From Peptostreptococcus equinus (GTDB lineage Bacteria > Bacillota > Clostridia > Peptostreptococcales > Peptostreptococcaceae): DNA of 64,000 nucleotides. The notes beneath the pieces are model-generated. The model saw only the letters and a program-made list of their open reading frames with translations. It did not search any database and had not been told where the DNA came from. Of this stretch, positions 29,050 to 37,283 are shown in pieces (position 1 is the first letter of the stretch; every line of letters begins with the position of its first letter). Location of the stretch: the NCBI RefSeq assembly GCF_027125355.1, contig NZ_CP114052.1, forward strand, positions 372,001-436,000, read 5' to 3'. A program made the position numbers and the translations under genes.

Positions 29050-29328
29050 ATGGCAAAAATGAGAATTAGCTATTTGAATAGCGAAAAGAAAGAATTAGTA
29101 AATGTAGATCATTTGAGGGCGATAAGAGTTGATACATTTATGTTTATATACGACAAAGAGATTAATACCTGTTCAGTGTATACAGAAAATGACGATTTAA
29201 AATCTGTTGGTGAATTTGATACAGATGTGTTTGATTCATCAGTATGTAGAGAGTGGATAAAGAACCATATAGGAGAACCAAGAACATTATCATATGAAGA
29301 ATCATTAAAAATAGCGGAGGAAAACTAA
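29050..29328 (+). CDS. Hypothetical early phage protein, 92 residues
   Basis: AGGAGGT precedes the ATG. No recognisable motif; mixed charge, no membrane segment. Its stop overlaps the start of the next gene (TAATG), as in most of this operon. Confidence 0.6.
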   Translation: MAKMRISYLNSEKKELVNVDHLRAIRVDTFMFIYDKEINTCSVYTENDDLKSVGEFDTDVFDSSVCREWIKNHIGEPRTLSYEESLKIAEEN

Positions 29329-29567
29329 TGAAAATTAATTTAAGAAAAACAGAAAACATAGAAATAGGTGATGTAGTTACAGACGGAGACAATATGTACA
29401 TTATATGTGTTAGCAATTTTGATGAACAAGTATGCTTACTTGACTTGAAAAATTCATATTTCATTGAAACTTCTTTAGAACCTTGTGAGCTTTCAGATTG
29501 TATAAAAGAATTTAATTTGAAATTAGTCACTAAAAATAAAGATGTATTAATAACAGAAAGCAGGTAG
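29328..29567 (+). CDS. Hypothetical early phage protein, 79 residues
   Basis: Coupled to the gene before it by a one-base overlap. NIEIGDVVTDGDNMYIICVS suggests a small beta-barrel-like fold. Nothing more can be said. Confidence 0.6.
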   Translation: MKINLRKTENIEIGDVVTDGDNMYIICVSNFDEQVCLLDLKNSYFIETSLEPCELSDCIKEFNLKLVTKNKDVLITESR

Positions 29568-29569
29568 CT

Positions 29570-29818
29570 ATGAAGCACATACTAACAGTGACAGAACATA
29601 TTAGAATAACGCACGAGATTGAAGTATCACATAAAACTGATTCAAAGGAATATATAGATAGTGCGTTAGATTATGTACAAGACATAGCAGACGATATAGA
29701 CGAATACAAAGAGATTTTAAGTGATTTTGGTTTTAATATAGTAAATCACGAAGAAAAGATAGATGAAGATAGTTTAGAGTGTCTATACGCTGACGTTATA
29801 GGAGGTAATTATGAATAA
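29570..29818 (+). CDS. Hypothetical early phage protein, 82 residues
   Basis: Strongly acidic, soluble; starts with MKHILTVTEHIRITHEIEVS. AGCAGG precedes the start and the end overlaps the next gene by 8 nt. Confidence 0.6.
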   Translation: MKHILTVTEHIRITHEIEVSHKTDSKEYIDSALDYVQDIADDIDEYKEILSDFGFNIVNHEEKIDEDSLECLYADVIGGNYE

Positions 29819-30122
29819 AAAAATAACACTAGAAGAGATAGAAGAGTATCAAAACAACCTAATATTAGCACAAGATTTAAGTAGATATTTTACTGAACAA
29901 GGAGTGCTTTCAATTGATATAGGTAGTATATTGTTCACAAACGAAAGAGTTCATTATTCATATAATTATGAACGCACCGAATTATCAAAAGAAATTGTAA
30001 AGCATATGATTTCTACAAGTGAACGTGCAGATGTGTATAAGTTAAGTAACGTAATAGATTATCTTGAAGAAATGAAAAAAGCCGTTGCGGAAACAACGAC
30101 TAGTCAACAAAATGTTGAATAA
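29811..30122 (+). CDS. Hypothetical early phage protein, 103 residues
   Basis: Starts inside the previous gene after GGAGGT. Helical, charged (ITLEEIEEYQNNLILAQDLS). No family recognised. Confidence 0.6.
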   Translation: MNKKITLEEIEEYQNNLILAQDLSRYFTEQGVLSIDIGSILFTNERVHYSYNYERTELSKEIVKHMISTSERADVYKLSNVIDYLEEMKKAVAETTTSQQNVE

Positions 30123-30163
30123 AAAACTATATGTACATTATAACACATTTTTAGGAGGTTGAA

Positions 30164-30334
30164 AATGGCGAATAGTGATTTAAGAGAAGAAATAACTAGG
30201 CTAAATGAAATAATAAAAGATAAAAATAAGATTATAGAGTTGCAAGACAAACATAATCATAATTTAGAAAATAAAGTAATTGACTTAGAAAATCAATTAG
30301 AAGAAATAGCAAGTGACACATTAAGTCCATTTTA
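30164..30334 (+). CDS. 56-residue coiled-coil protein
   Basis: AGGAGG lies 7 nt before the ATG. Nearly the whole length is a heptad-type coiled coil (LREEITRLNEIIKDKNKIIE). Located directly before the Gp157 gene. Confidence 0.6.
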
Positions 30335-30344
30335 GGAGGTAAAC

Positions 30345-30884
30345 ATGAGTTTATACAATTTAGAAAAAGAATATGCATTATTAGAATCTGAATTAGACGA
30401 ATTAATGCAATCAGATGATGAAGAGACACAAAAATTAGCAAATGCAAAACTTCAAGAGGTAATAAATAAATCTCTTGAAATAGAAAATAAAAATGTAAAC
30501 ATATTTAAATATAGATTTTATTTATTAGGCAAAGAAGAGCAAATAAGAGCATTGTCAGAAATGCATAAAAAAGAGGCAAAAAGATTAGATGACTATGCAG
30601 ACACATTCGCGAATAAGATAAAGCAATTAGATAGAAGCACTATCAATGCTTTAGAAATAAATGGTAAAAAGTCAATTGAGACTGAATTAGGTAAAATGAC
30701 TATACGTAAATCAAAAGGAAGAATAGATATTTTAGATAAAAAACTTATCCCAGATTCATATAAAAAAGAGCGTGTATCTACTACACTTGTTGAAAATAAA
30801 ACAGCTATAAGAGAAGCTATTGAAAGTGGCAAAAATGTGCCAGGAGCTAAGTTGGTATTTGAAGATACATTGATAGTTAAGTAG
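30345..30884 (+). CDS. Siphovirus Gp157-like protein
   Basis: 179 residues with the Gp157 layout: long N-terminal coiled coil (1-110) and a C-terminal domain (TELGKMTIRKSKGRIDILDK, LVFEDTLIVK). Gp157 of S. thermophilus phage Sfi was linked to phage resistance; in phage genomes it accompanies single-strand annealing proteins, as it does here with ERF. It probably takes part in recombination or replication. Confidence 0.85.
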   Translation: MSLYNLEKEYALLESELDELMQSDDEETQKLANAKLQEVINKSLEIENKNVNIFKYRFYLLGKEEQIRALSEMHKKEAKRLDDYADTFANKIKQLDRSTINALEINGKKSIETELGKMTIRKSKGRIDILDKKLIPDSYKKERVSTTLVENKTAIREAIESGKNVPGAKLVFEDTLIVK

Positions 30885-30892
30885 GTGGTTAT

Positions 30893-31513
30893 ATGAATAT
30901 ATATGAGAAGTTACAAAAGATACAGAACGAATTGAAAGTACCTAAGGAAAGAGATGTAAAAGGCAGGTATAAGTATAGGTCAGCTGATGACATATATAAG
31001 CACTTAAAACCACTTGCTGATAAGTATAATGTATCAGTTTTTGTAAGTGACGAAATCTTTATGGCAAATGAAGAAATATATATAAAAGCCATTTGTACTA
31101 TAACAGATGGAGAAGGAACTATTACAGCTAATGCTTATGCTAGAGAACCTAAAATTAGTAAAACAGGGCAATCTGAACAACAGATAACAGGAGCTACATC
31201 ATCATATGCAAGAAAATATGCAATGGGAGGAATGTTTTTAATAGATAATGATTCAATTGACGCAGACGAAGAAGAGTATCAAAAAGAATTTAATTCTAAT
31301 TATAAAGAAAATAAAAATTCAACAAATAGTCAACCTAAACAAGATGAAAAAATGGCAACTAAAGAGAATATAGATAAATTAAAAAAATTGTTAGATTCAC
31401 GAGGATTTACAGAGGCAGATGTTCAAGGAATATTGAAAAATCATTACAAAGCAAAAACCCTTGAACAACTTACAGCTAAAGAGTGTAAGTCATTCTATGA
31501 TAGAGCTAAATAG
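30893..31513 (+). CDS. ERF-family single-strand annealing protein
   Basis: 206 residues of the ERF superfamily: IYEKLQKIQNELKVPKERD, YRSADDIYKHLKPLADKY, QQITGATSSYARKYAMGGMF and DADEEE. ERF proteins anneal complementary single strands during phage recombination and genome circularisation. A C-terminal segment follows after a flexible linker. GTGGTT precedes the ATG. With Gp157 before and SSB later it forms the recombination module. Confidence 0.9.
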   Translation: MNIYEKLQKIQNELKVPKERDVKGRYKYRSADDIYKHLKPLADKYNVSVFVSDEIFMANEEIYIKAICTITDGEGTITANAYAREPKISKTGQSEQQITGATSSYARKYAMGGMFLIDNDSIDADEEEYQKEFNSNYKENKNSTNSQPKQDEKMATKENIDKLKKLLDSRGFTEADVQGILKNHYKAKTLEQLTAKECKSFYDRAK

Positions 31514-31557
31514 AAAAAATAAAAAAGAAATAGTTAAAAATGGAGGACAATTAATGA

Positions 31558-32097
31558 ATGAGCATTGATAATGGCTGGATAAAACTGCATAGGAAATTGC
31601 TTGAAAATGCTTTATGGCAAGATTGTACCTCCGAACAAAAAGTAATAATGATAACCCTACTTTTAATGGCTAACCATAAAGAAAAAAAATGGATATTCGG
31701 AGGTGAAGAATACACTTGCAAACCTGGTCAATTTGTTACGAGTTTAAAGTCGATCAAAAAAAATGTAGGGGAAGATATATCGACCATGCAAATTCGAAGG
31801 TGTTTGGAGAAATTCGAAAAGTACGGATTTTTAACAAGCAAACCGACAAACAAAAATAGACTTATAACCATTGCAAATTGGGAAACATATCAATCTAAAG
31901 ATGATAAACCGACAAGCAAACCGACAAGCAACCGACAAGCAACCGACAAGCAACCGACAACTAACAAGAATGTAAGAAAGAAAGAATGTAAGAATATATA
32001 TACGAATCAAACTAAATTTCATAATTTCAAACCTTCACTTACAGGAAAATATAGTAGTGAAGAATTGAATCAGAAAATAAAAGAACTAAATAAGTAG
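31558..32097 (+). CDS. Phage replication protein with winged-helix N-terminus
   Basis: 179 residues. Residues 1-120 resemble the N-terminal replisome-organiser/DnaD-like winged helix of phage initiators (GWIKLHRKLLENALWQDCTS, PGQFVTSLKSIKKNVG). The gene then carries an internal array of direct repeats at 31909-31963 that encodes the low-complexity stretch KPTSKPTSNRQATDKQPTTN. Initiator genes with iterons inside them often hold the phage origin. No DnaC-like loader is visible downstream. GGAGG lies 11 nt before the start. Confidence 0.75.
   Translation: MSIDNGWIKLHRKLLENALWQDCTSEQKVIMITLLLMANHKEKKWIFGGEEYTCKPGQFVTSLKSIKKNVGEDISTMQIRRCLEKFEKYGFLTSKPTNKNRLITIANWETYQSKDDKPTSKPTSNRQATDKQPTTNKNVRKKECKNIYTNQTKFHNFKPSLTGKYSSEELNQKIKELNK
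31843..31963. repeat. Iteron array, candidate phage replication origin
   Basis: CCGACAAGCA occurs four times perfectly (31909, 31921, 31932, 31943) with 11-12-bp spacing, once more as a half-matching copy at 31954 and once upstream as CCGACAAACA (31843). Spacing near one helical turn and location inside the initiator gene match lambda-O-type origins. Confidence 0.75.
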
Positions 32098-32106
32098 GAG
32101 GACAAT

Positions 32107-33024
32107 ATGAAAGGATATAAAGTTTTTAACCCAGATTGGAAGTGTAGAGATTTTCAATACTCAGTAGGAGAAGAATATGCAATAGATGAAGAACCGATTA
32201 TATGTAAGAGAGGGTTTCATTTTTGTAAAGAATTAAACGACTGTTTTAATTACTATAACTTTGATGGCGATAATAAAGTAGCAGAAATAGAAGCTTTAGG
32301 AAGCATAGATGAAAAAGGGGACGACACTAAATGCTGTACTAATAAAATTAAAATAGTTAGAGCGTTGACATGGGAAGAAGTGCTGCAATTAGTCAACACT
32401 GGAAAATGCAATTCTGGTCGTATGAACTCAGGAAATTGGAACTCAGGATATTGGAACTCAGGAAATAGGAATTCAGGAGATAGGAATTCAGGAAATAGGA
32501 ATTCAGGAAATAGGAATTCAGGAGATTGGAACTCAGGAAATAGGAATTCAGGAAATAGGAATTCAGGATATATGAACTCAGGAGATAGGAATTCAGGAAA
32601 TAGGAATTCAGGATATAGGAATTCAGGAAATAGGAATTCAGGAGATTTTAACTCAGGAGATTTTAACAAGACTAATAACTCTAGTGGATGCTTTAACACT
32701 GAGGAACAATTTATAACAATGTTTAATGAACCAACTAAAATGACACTAAGGGAATGGAGAAATTCAGATGCTTACTATTTGTTGAATGAAATAGAAAAAT
32801 TAAACACTAAATGGATAGTAGTAGAAGATATGACAGACGAAGAAAAAGAAAATTTCCCTGACCATAAAACAACTGGAGGTTATCTTAAAAAGTTAGATGA
32901 ATCTGAAAAACCACAAATTTGGTGGGATAAATTAAGTAAGAGTAACAAACAGATAATCAAAGCTATACCTAATTTTGACCAAAAAATATTCGAAGAAATA
33001 ACAGGCATAGATATGGGGGAGTAA
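32107..33024 (+). CDS. Protein with 17 N-S-G-x-x pentapeptide repeats
   Basis: 305 residues in three parts: an N-terminal domain (1-98) starting KGYKVFNPDWKCRDFQYSVG with a GFHFCKELNDCFNYY segment (DUF7666-like), 17 tandem pentapeptides of type NSG[NDYR][RWMF] (32411-32665), and a C-terminal domain of about 120 residues. Pentapeptide repeats fold into a right-handed beta helix; in Qnr/MfpA it mimics DNA. The 15-bp DNA repeat is nearly identical from unit to unit, so copy number can vary. Role in the phage is unknown. Confidence 0.8.
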   Translation: MKGYKVFNPDWKCRDFQYSVGEEYAIDEEPIICKRGFHFCKELNDCFNYYNFDGDNKVAEIEALGSIDEKGDDTKCCTNKIKIVRALTWEEVLQLVNTGKCNSGRMNSGNWNSGYWNSGNRNSGDRNSGNRNSGNRNSGDWNSGNRNSGNRNSGYMNSGDRNSGNRNSGYRNSGNRNSGDFNSGDFNKTNNSSGCFNTEEQFITMFNEPTKMTLREWRNSDAYYLLNEIEKLNTKWIVVEDMTDEEKENFPDHKTTGGYLKKLDESEKPQIWWDKLSKSNKQIIKAIPNFDQKIFEEITGIDMGE

Positions 33025-33387
33025 ATGGCTAAAAAAAGCAAATACAACAATATTAAAGTCGAATATAAGGGGATAGAGTTTGACTCTAAAAAAGAAAGAG
33101 ATAGATATATAGAATTAGACCTCTTGGAAAGAGCAAAAGAAATTAAAAACCTTGAAAGACAGAAAAAGTTTAACTTGCTAGAAGGGTTTACAGATAATCA
33201 AGGGAAAAAAGAAAGAAGCATAAGTTATATTGCAGACTTTGCATATATAGATAATAGAACTGGTGAATATATAGTCGAAGATGTAAAGAGCGATTTTACT
33301 AGAAAAAAGGCTGAATATATCATAAAAAGGAAAATGTTCAAAAAGAAGTATCCAGATTATGTTTTTTTTGAAAATGTAAGGAGGTAG
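33025..33387 (+). CDS. DUF1064 family protein, PDDEXK-type nuclease-like
   Basis: 120 residues starting KKSKYNNIKVEYKGIEFDSK, with a later ADFAYID and EDVKSDFTRK. The E...D...ExK pattern is that of the PD-(D/E)XK nuclease fold, and DUF1064 proteins occur in phage replication regions as resolvase-like nucleases. Starts on the base after the previous stop codon. Confidence 0.85.
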   Translation: MAKKSKYNNIKVEYKGIEFDSKKERDRYIELDLLERAKEIKNLERQKKFNLLEGFTDNQGKKERSISYIADFAYIDNRTGEYIVEDVKSDFTRKKAEYIIKRKMFKKKYPDYVFFENVRR

Positions 33388-33388
33388 T

Positions 33389-33628
33389 ATGAGTTTTAAT
33401 AGCTATCATAATAGCAGACTTACTAAACTTAATCCTTGCTATACATGTGAGAGACGTTTTATGGGGTGTCACAGCGACTGTAAAGAATATTTAGTATATA
33501 AGTCTAAGTTAGACAATATAAACGCTAAAAAAGGCGAATACGCAGACGTAAACGCATATATAAAAAGTAATGCTAAAAAGAGAGTTCATTCAGAAGGATT
33601 ATTTAAAAAGCAAAGAGCAGAGAGGTAG
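33389..33628 (+). CDS. Small four-cysteine protein
   Basis: 79 residues with CYTCERRFMGCHSDC, a probable zinc-binding knot, followed by a basic helix. AAGGAGG precedes the ATG. Frequent in phage early regions; role unknown. Confidence 0.65.
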   Translation: MSFNSYHNSRLTKLNPCYTCERRFMGCHSDCKEYLVYKSKLDNINAKKGEYADVNAYIKSNAKKRVHSEGLFKKQRAER

Positions 33629-33632
33629 GTAT

Positions 33633-34091
33633 ATGGTTAATAATTTTGAAAAAAGTAAATGGTATAAAGTTGTAAAATGGGATAACGAAAGGGAATGGAA
33701 TCTTATAGGTTATAAATTTCAGTCGTTAGATGATGGGCACCACACTTATATGAGTGATGTTTGCATTTATGCATTCGATTGTGAAGAAATAGAAGATCCG
33801 TTTTCAACAAATTGTAAACTAGACCAAGAAAATGTAATTCTTAAATCGGTAATTGGAGATGAGATTCACGATAACGTAAACAGTCCATCTCACTATAAGC
33901 TAGACGGACTAGATATTGAAACTAAGGACGTGATAAGGGCATTGCTAGGTAAAGAAATGTACCTTGGTTGGTTGTGGGGTAGTATGTTGAAATACTCGTT
34001 CAGATGGAACAAGAAAAATGGGATAGAGGATTTAAGAAAAGCTAGAAAATTCAATGAGTGGATAGAAGAGTTAGAAAGTGAAGGTAAATAG
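33633..34091 (+). CDS. DUF3310 phage protein
   Basis: 152 residues. The second half, NVNSPSHYKLDGLDIETKDV ... YLGWLWGSMLKYSFRW, is DUF3310, sometimes annotated as a nucleotide-kinase-like protein; the first half is a separate small domain. I start at 33633 (GAGGTAGGT upstream). Confidence 0.8.
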   Translation: MVNNFEKSKWYKVVKWDNEREWNLIGYKFQSLDDGHHTYMSDVCIYAFDCEEIEDPFSTNCKLDQENVILKSVIGDEIHDNVNSPSHYKLDGLDIETKDVIRALLGKEMYLGWLWGSMLKYSFRWNKKNGIEDLRKARKFNEWIEELESEGK

Positions 34092-34092
34092 A

Positions 34093-34152
34093 TGTTAGCA
34101 ATTTCAATAACGCTAATAATTATAGTGTTATGCTTGATAATTATAGATTAAG
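34093..34152 (+). CDS. Possible 19-residue membrane peptide
   Basis: MLAISITLIIIVLCLIIID is entirely hydrophobic. It starts right after the DUF3310 stop with AAGG upstream and is followed by the ribosome-binding site of the next gene. Such a clean hydrophobic frame between two genes is suggestive, but it is too short to be sure. Confidence 0.35.
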
Positions 34153-34162
34153 GAGAATAAAA

Positions 34163-34402
34163 ATGACTAAAAAAGAAAAATTATTAGAGGATATAGAGTG
34201 GTCTATTGATGACAATATAGGCTTAGATATAACAATAGAAACAAATGGTAGGAAAGCTATAGTACCTTATTCGGTAAGCCAGTTAGACGCTTATAAAAAG
34301 GTGATAGAGCGTGATTTTGATGATGAGTTGAATTATACGCACAAGAGCGTTGAACAGATGAATTGTAGGATAATAGATTGGAAAATATGGGAGGTAGAAT
34401 AA
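34163..34402 (+). CDS. Hypothetical early phage protein, 79 residues
   Basis: AGGAG lies 8 nt before the ATG at 34163. Acidic, soluble, no motif; the stop overlaps the next start (TAATG). Confidence 0.6.
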   Translation: MTKKEKLLEDIEWSIDDNIGLDITIETNGRKAIVPYSVSQLDAYKKVIERDFDDELNYTHKSVEQMNCRIIDWKIWEVE

Positions 34403-34668
34403 TGGATAAGTGTGCTGTGTGCGGTAGTAATCACAATTTACATTTTGAATATGAAGGTGACTATTATTGCAGGAACAATAGATGCTTAAACAGGCTATTT
34501 TGCATTCTAGTAGGTGATGAGTGTATAAGAGTAGATGACGATAACAAAGCTAGTACATATGATGAATATTATAATTCAGAAGGTAAATTTATAGGTGATG
34601 ATACTTGTACTAATATAAGCATTATAAGACAAGTTACAGAAGTTAATAAATATAAAGGAGATAAATAG
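34402..34668 (+). CDS. Small zinc-binding protein, 88 residues
   Basis: CAVCGSNHNLHFEYEGDYYC and a further Cys form a zinc-ribbon-like start; the rest is acidic. GGAGG precedes the ATG. Unknown role. Confidence 0.6.
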   Translation: MDKCAVCGSNHNLHFEYEGDYYCRNNRCLNRLFCILVGDECIRVDDDNKASTYDEYYNSEGKFIGDDTCTNISIIRQVTEVNKYKGDK

Positions 34669-34670
34669 CA

Positions 34671-34874
34671 ATGGAATTACCTTATGGGCTACAGGTTATA
34701 GCTGTTAAATATGCGATAGAGTACATAGAGAGTGAAATATATACAATAAATAGATATGAATTTGCAACTGCTAATTCTAGTGAGGATTATAAAAAAGCAT
34801 TACAAGGTAGATTAAATAGTTTAAGGCAGGAACACAAGCAACTTAAAGAGTGGATTAAAAGGGAGGTAGAATAG
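34671..34874 (+). CDS. Hypothetical early phage protein, 67 residues
   Basis: Helical, charged. AAAGGAG is 10 nt before the ATG. The stop overlaps the next GTG start. Confidence 0.55.
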   Translation: MELPYGLQVIAVKYAIEYIESEIYTINRYEFATANSSEDYKKALQGRLNSLRQEHKQLKEWIKREVE

Positions 34875-35170
34875 TGAGTTCAGACTTCAAAATTAATAAT
34901 AATGAAAAATTTAATAATGGTATTTTCTTTAGATGGCAAGTAGTATCACTTTCTAACAAAATTCATGAAAGAGATAAGCTCAATCATGAAATTAAAAAGG
35001 ATATGCGAATGTTATTAAGTGAGAAAACTTTAAATAATAGAGATAGGCATATAATTCAAAGCACAATTGAAACATCTAAAAGTGATGTAATTAAGGAAAT
35101 TGAAAAGGCATATAAAAGAGATTGCAATAGAAAATTACCAGAAATATTAAGGGAGGATAATAATGAATAA
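34874..35170 (+). CDS. Hypothetical early phage protein, 98 residues
   Basis: GTG start preceded by GGGAGG. Basic and helical with predicted coiled coil; overlaps the start of ssb by 8 nt, so it is coupled to it. Confidence 0.55.
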   Translation: MSSDFKINNNEKFNNGIFFRWQVVSLSNKIHERDKLNHEIKKDMRMLLSEKTLNNRDRHIIQSTIETSKSDVIKEIEKAYKRDCNRKLPEILREDNNE

Positions 35171-35576
35171 TACAGTATTGGTTGGAAGGTTATGCAAAGA
35201 CCCTGAATTAAGATATATTCCAGGTTCTGGCACGCCAGTGGCTACATTTACACTAGCTATTGATAGAGATTATAAAAATAAAGATGGAAGCACAACAACT
35301 GATTTTATACCAGTTGAGGTAATGGGTAAGCCAGCGGAATTTTGTGCAAACTATATTACAAAAGGAAGGTTAGTAGGCATACAAGGTTCTATCAGAGTAG
35401 ATAGATACGAAACACCTAATGGAGAGAAAAGAAACTTCACTAAGGTAGCAGGTCGTAATATACAGGCTCTTGATTATGCTAATGATGATAAGGGAGGCAA
35501 TCCTAAGTTTGAGCCAAGTGGTTCAGTTGGTTCATCAGAATTTAATAGCATTGATGATGATGACGTGCCATTTTAG
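35163..35576 (+). CDS. ssb: Single-stranded DNA-binding protein
   Basis: 137 residues with the OB-fold signatures NTVLVGRLCKDPELRY, VATFTLAIDRDYK, DFIPVEVMGKPAEF and VGIQGSIRVDRYETPNG, a Gly/Ser linker and the acidic tail DDDDVPF used to recruit replication proteins. It protects single strands in phage replication and recombination. GGGAGG is 9 nt upstream. Confidence 0.95.
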   Translation: MNNTVLVGRLCKDPELRYIPGSGTPVATFTLAIDRDYKNKDGSTTTDFIPVEVMGKPAEFCANYITKGRLVGIQGSIRVDRYETPNGEKRNFTKVAGRNIQALDYANDDKGGNPKFEPSGSVGSSEFNSIDDDDVPF

Positions 35577-35585
35577 GAGGTAATT

Positions 35586-35762
35586 ATGAGTAAAATAACA
35601 GGAACATTAGAAAAAGTAGAGCTTGTATTAATGTTTGCATTATGGTCATTTAGCGAGGTTTCTATAGAGGTTTCACATTTTACAGGATATAATGCAGATA
35701 TAAACATTATTATAACAACTATGATTTTTGTAACATACATATCAACAACAAGGAGGAAATAA
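35586..35762 (+). CDS. 58-residue protein with two hydrophobic stretches
   Basis: AGGAGG lies 6 nt before the ATG. Hydrophobic segments VELVLMFALWSF and INIIITTMIFVTYI suggest a small membrane protein. The next gene follows after 4 nt. Confidence 0.55.
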   Translation: MSKITGTLEKVELVLMFALWSFSEVSIEVSHFTGYNADINIIITTMIFVTYISTTRRK

Positions 35763-35766
35763 AAAC

Positions 35767-36270
35767 ATGGAAAATAAAGAAATAATAGATGTATTAGAAA
35801 AGTTATGTAGTGAGAATGGCAAAGAACAGTTGATAGAAGCTGTTGAAGAATGGAAAAAGAAGGAAGAAAATAAGTCATGGATGCCGAATAATGGAGAAAA
35901 CTATTATTTTATAGATTCCGAAGGTGTTGTATTGAAACATACATGGAAACAGTTGGAAGAGCGACATGATTACTTTGATGGTAGTAGGCTGGCAATAGGT
36001 AACGTATTTAAAACAGAAGAAGAAGCAGAATTTGAAGTTGAACGCTTGAAGATATTAAAAATTATGAAGGATTATTCAAGACCTTTTGAATTTGAAGAAA
36101 AAAACTGGCAGATTGTATATGGATATGATAGCGGAGAAATTGAAACCGTGTATGAGCGTATAAATGAGTACGGAGGCTATCATTTCGATTCAGAAGAAAC
36201 CGCACAAAAGGTTATTGATGAAATAGGCGAAGATAGGCTGAAAAAATATTACTTTAGGTGTGTCAACTAA
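35767..36270 (+). CDS. Hypothetical phage protein, 167 residues
   Basis: AGGAGG precedes the start. Contains W/Y-rich segments (GENYYFIDSEGVVLKHTW, NVFKTEEEAEFEVERLKI) that recur in Firmicute phage proteins of unknown role. The sequence around its stop is part of a 34-bp dispersed repeat shared with 60030-60063. Confidence 0.65.
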   Translation: MENKEIIDVLEKLCSENGKEQLIEAVEEWKKKEENKSWMPNNGENYYFIDSEGVVLKHTWKQLEERHDYFDGSRLAIGNVFKTEEEAEFEVERLKILKIMKDYSRPFEFEEKNWQIVYGYDSGEIETVYERINEYGGYHFDSEETAQKVIDEIGEDRLKKYYFRCVN

Positions 36271-36297
36271 AAACTATAATTCAGAAAGAGAGGTATA
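36264..36297 (+). repeat. Dispersed 34-bp repeat, copy 1
   Basis: Begins CAACTAAAAACTA and ends GAAAGAGAGGTATA. It matches 60030-60063 with one mismatch. Both copies cover the end of one gene and the ribosome-binding site of a following gene. Confidence 0.8.
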
Positions 36298-36299
36298 GT

Positions 36300-36683
36300 A
36301 TGAAAATAGCAGGATTGTTATATTTAATAAATGTGTTAAGTGGGTTTAGAGTTTTATGTAGAATACTGGTATTCATGATTTGTGTAGTTATAGTTGGAGA
36401 CATTATATGGTATGCAGTAAATTCAGGCACATATTTGGAAGAAGAAAGAGATAGAATAAGAGAAATTCATATAAAATATAAAAAAGAAATAAAAAAAATA
36501 TTAGCAGTATTTGTTGTTTCTATTCTAGGATTAGTGTTTATACCAAGTAAAAATGATATGTATTTGTTAGTAGCAAGCACACAAATAAGTACAAAAAACT
36601 ATAACTGGACTAAAAATGAAGTTAAAGAAATTATAGATTATTCGGTTAAATCGTTTAAACAAATTAAAGAAGATGGTAAATAA
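36300..36683 (+). CDS. Membrane protein, 127 residues
   Basis: Start at 36300 after GAGAGG. Two membrane spans (about residues 12-40 and 62-82) with a charged loop between. Unknown role in the early region. Confidence 0.6.
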   Translation: MKIAGLLYLINVLSGFRVLCRILVFMICVVIVGDIIWYAVNSGTYLEEERDRIREIHIKYKKEIKKILAVFVVSILGLVFIPSKNDMYLLVASTQISTKNYNWTKNEVKEIIDYSVKSFKQIKEDGK

Positions 36684-36694
36684 GAGGTGGAATA

Positions 36695-36829
36695 GTGTCA
36701 ACAAACTGTGTGAAGTGTGACAAGCAGACTAAAGATAAACACAAGATAAGAAGTAAAGTTTATACGATATGTGATAAATGCTTTGAAGATGTGATAGAAA
36801 ATGCAATAGATAAGAGATTGAAAGGATAA
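36695..36829 (+). CDS. 44-residue zinc-ribbon peptide
   Basis: GTG start after GAGGTGG. Two CxxC pairs (CVKC and CDKC, 23 residues apart) form a likely zinc ribbon, followed by a short helix. Confidence 0.6.
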   Translation: MSTNCVKCDKQTKDKHKIRSKVYTICDKCFEDVIENAIDKRLKG

Positions 36830-36833
36830 GCAG

Positions 36834-37040
36834 ATGAATAAAAAAGGTTTAAGTTTTAATGGTACTTATGAGAATGAGAATGCTAAAAAAATATTTCAAG
36901 TTCTTCAGCAAAATTATAATAAAAAACTTCAAGAAAAATATAAAGATGGGCAAGAGTGGGATATTAATATTGACGGGCTAGATATTACAGTATTAGTGAC
37001 AAAAGAAGATAATAAGAAACTATTAGAGTTATGCAAATAG
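36834..37040 (+). CDS. Hypothetical phage protein, 68 residues
   Basis: AAAGGAT is upstream of the ATG. No motif; basic N-terminus and acidic C-terminus. Confidence 0.5.
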   Translation: MNKKGLSFNGTYENENAKKIFQVLQQNYNKKLQEKYKDGQEWDINIDGLDITVLVTKEDNKKLLELCK

Positions 37041-37054
37041 GAAAGGATAAGTAG

Positions 37055-37267
37055 ATGAATAAAGGTGACGATTACAGAAATACGATATTTAAGAATAATG
37101 CGAATTTAAAACTTGAATGGTTTAAAACTATGGCCGCTATAAAATGTATAGCGAGTGGTTGTGGTGCTAGAAAAGATGGATACGTAGTGCCAGTTGAAGG
37201 TAAGCAAGATGAATTTAAACAAATTGTAGATAAAACACTTAAAGATAATAATGCACTAATTGGATAG
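37055..37267 (+). CDS. Hypothetical phage protein, 70 residues
   Basis: Starts after GGAAAGGA. A single CIASGC segment, otherwise mixed charge. Unknown. Confidence 0.5.
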   Translation: MNKGDDYRNTIFKNNANLKLEWFKTMAAIKCIASGCGARKDGYVVPVEGKQDEFKQIVDKTLKDNNALIG

Positions 37268-37283
37268 AAAAAGGGGGTAGTCT

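Noticed and set aside
32411..32665. Possible CRISPR array
   Set aside because: The 15-bp units are directly joined, in frame and protein-coding; there are no unique spacers of constant length. The iterons at 31909-31963 fail for the same reason.
32253..32699. Minus-strand frame with repeated LFPEF-type units
   Set aside because: It is the mirror of the pentapeptide-repeat array on the other strand; no ribosome-binding site and opposite to the operon.
34130..34162. Earlier start for the 79-residue gene at 34163
   Set aside because: The earlier ATG lies in the preceding hydrophobic frame without a ribosome-binding site, while AGGAG stands properly before 34163.
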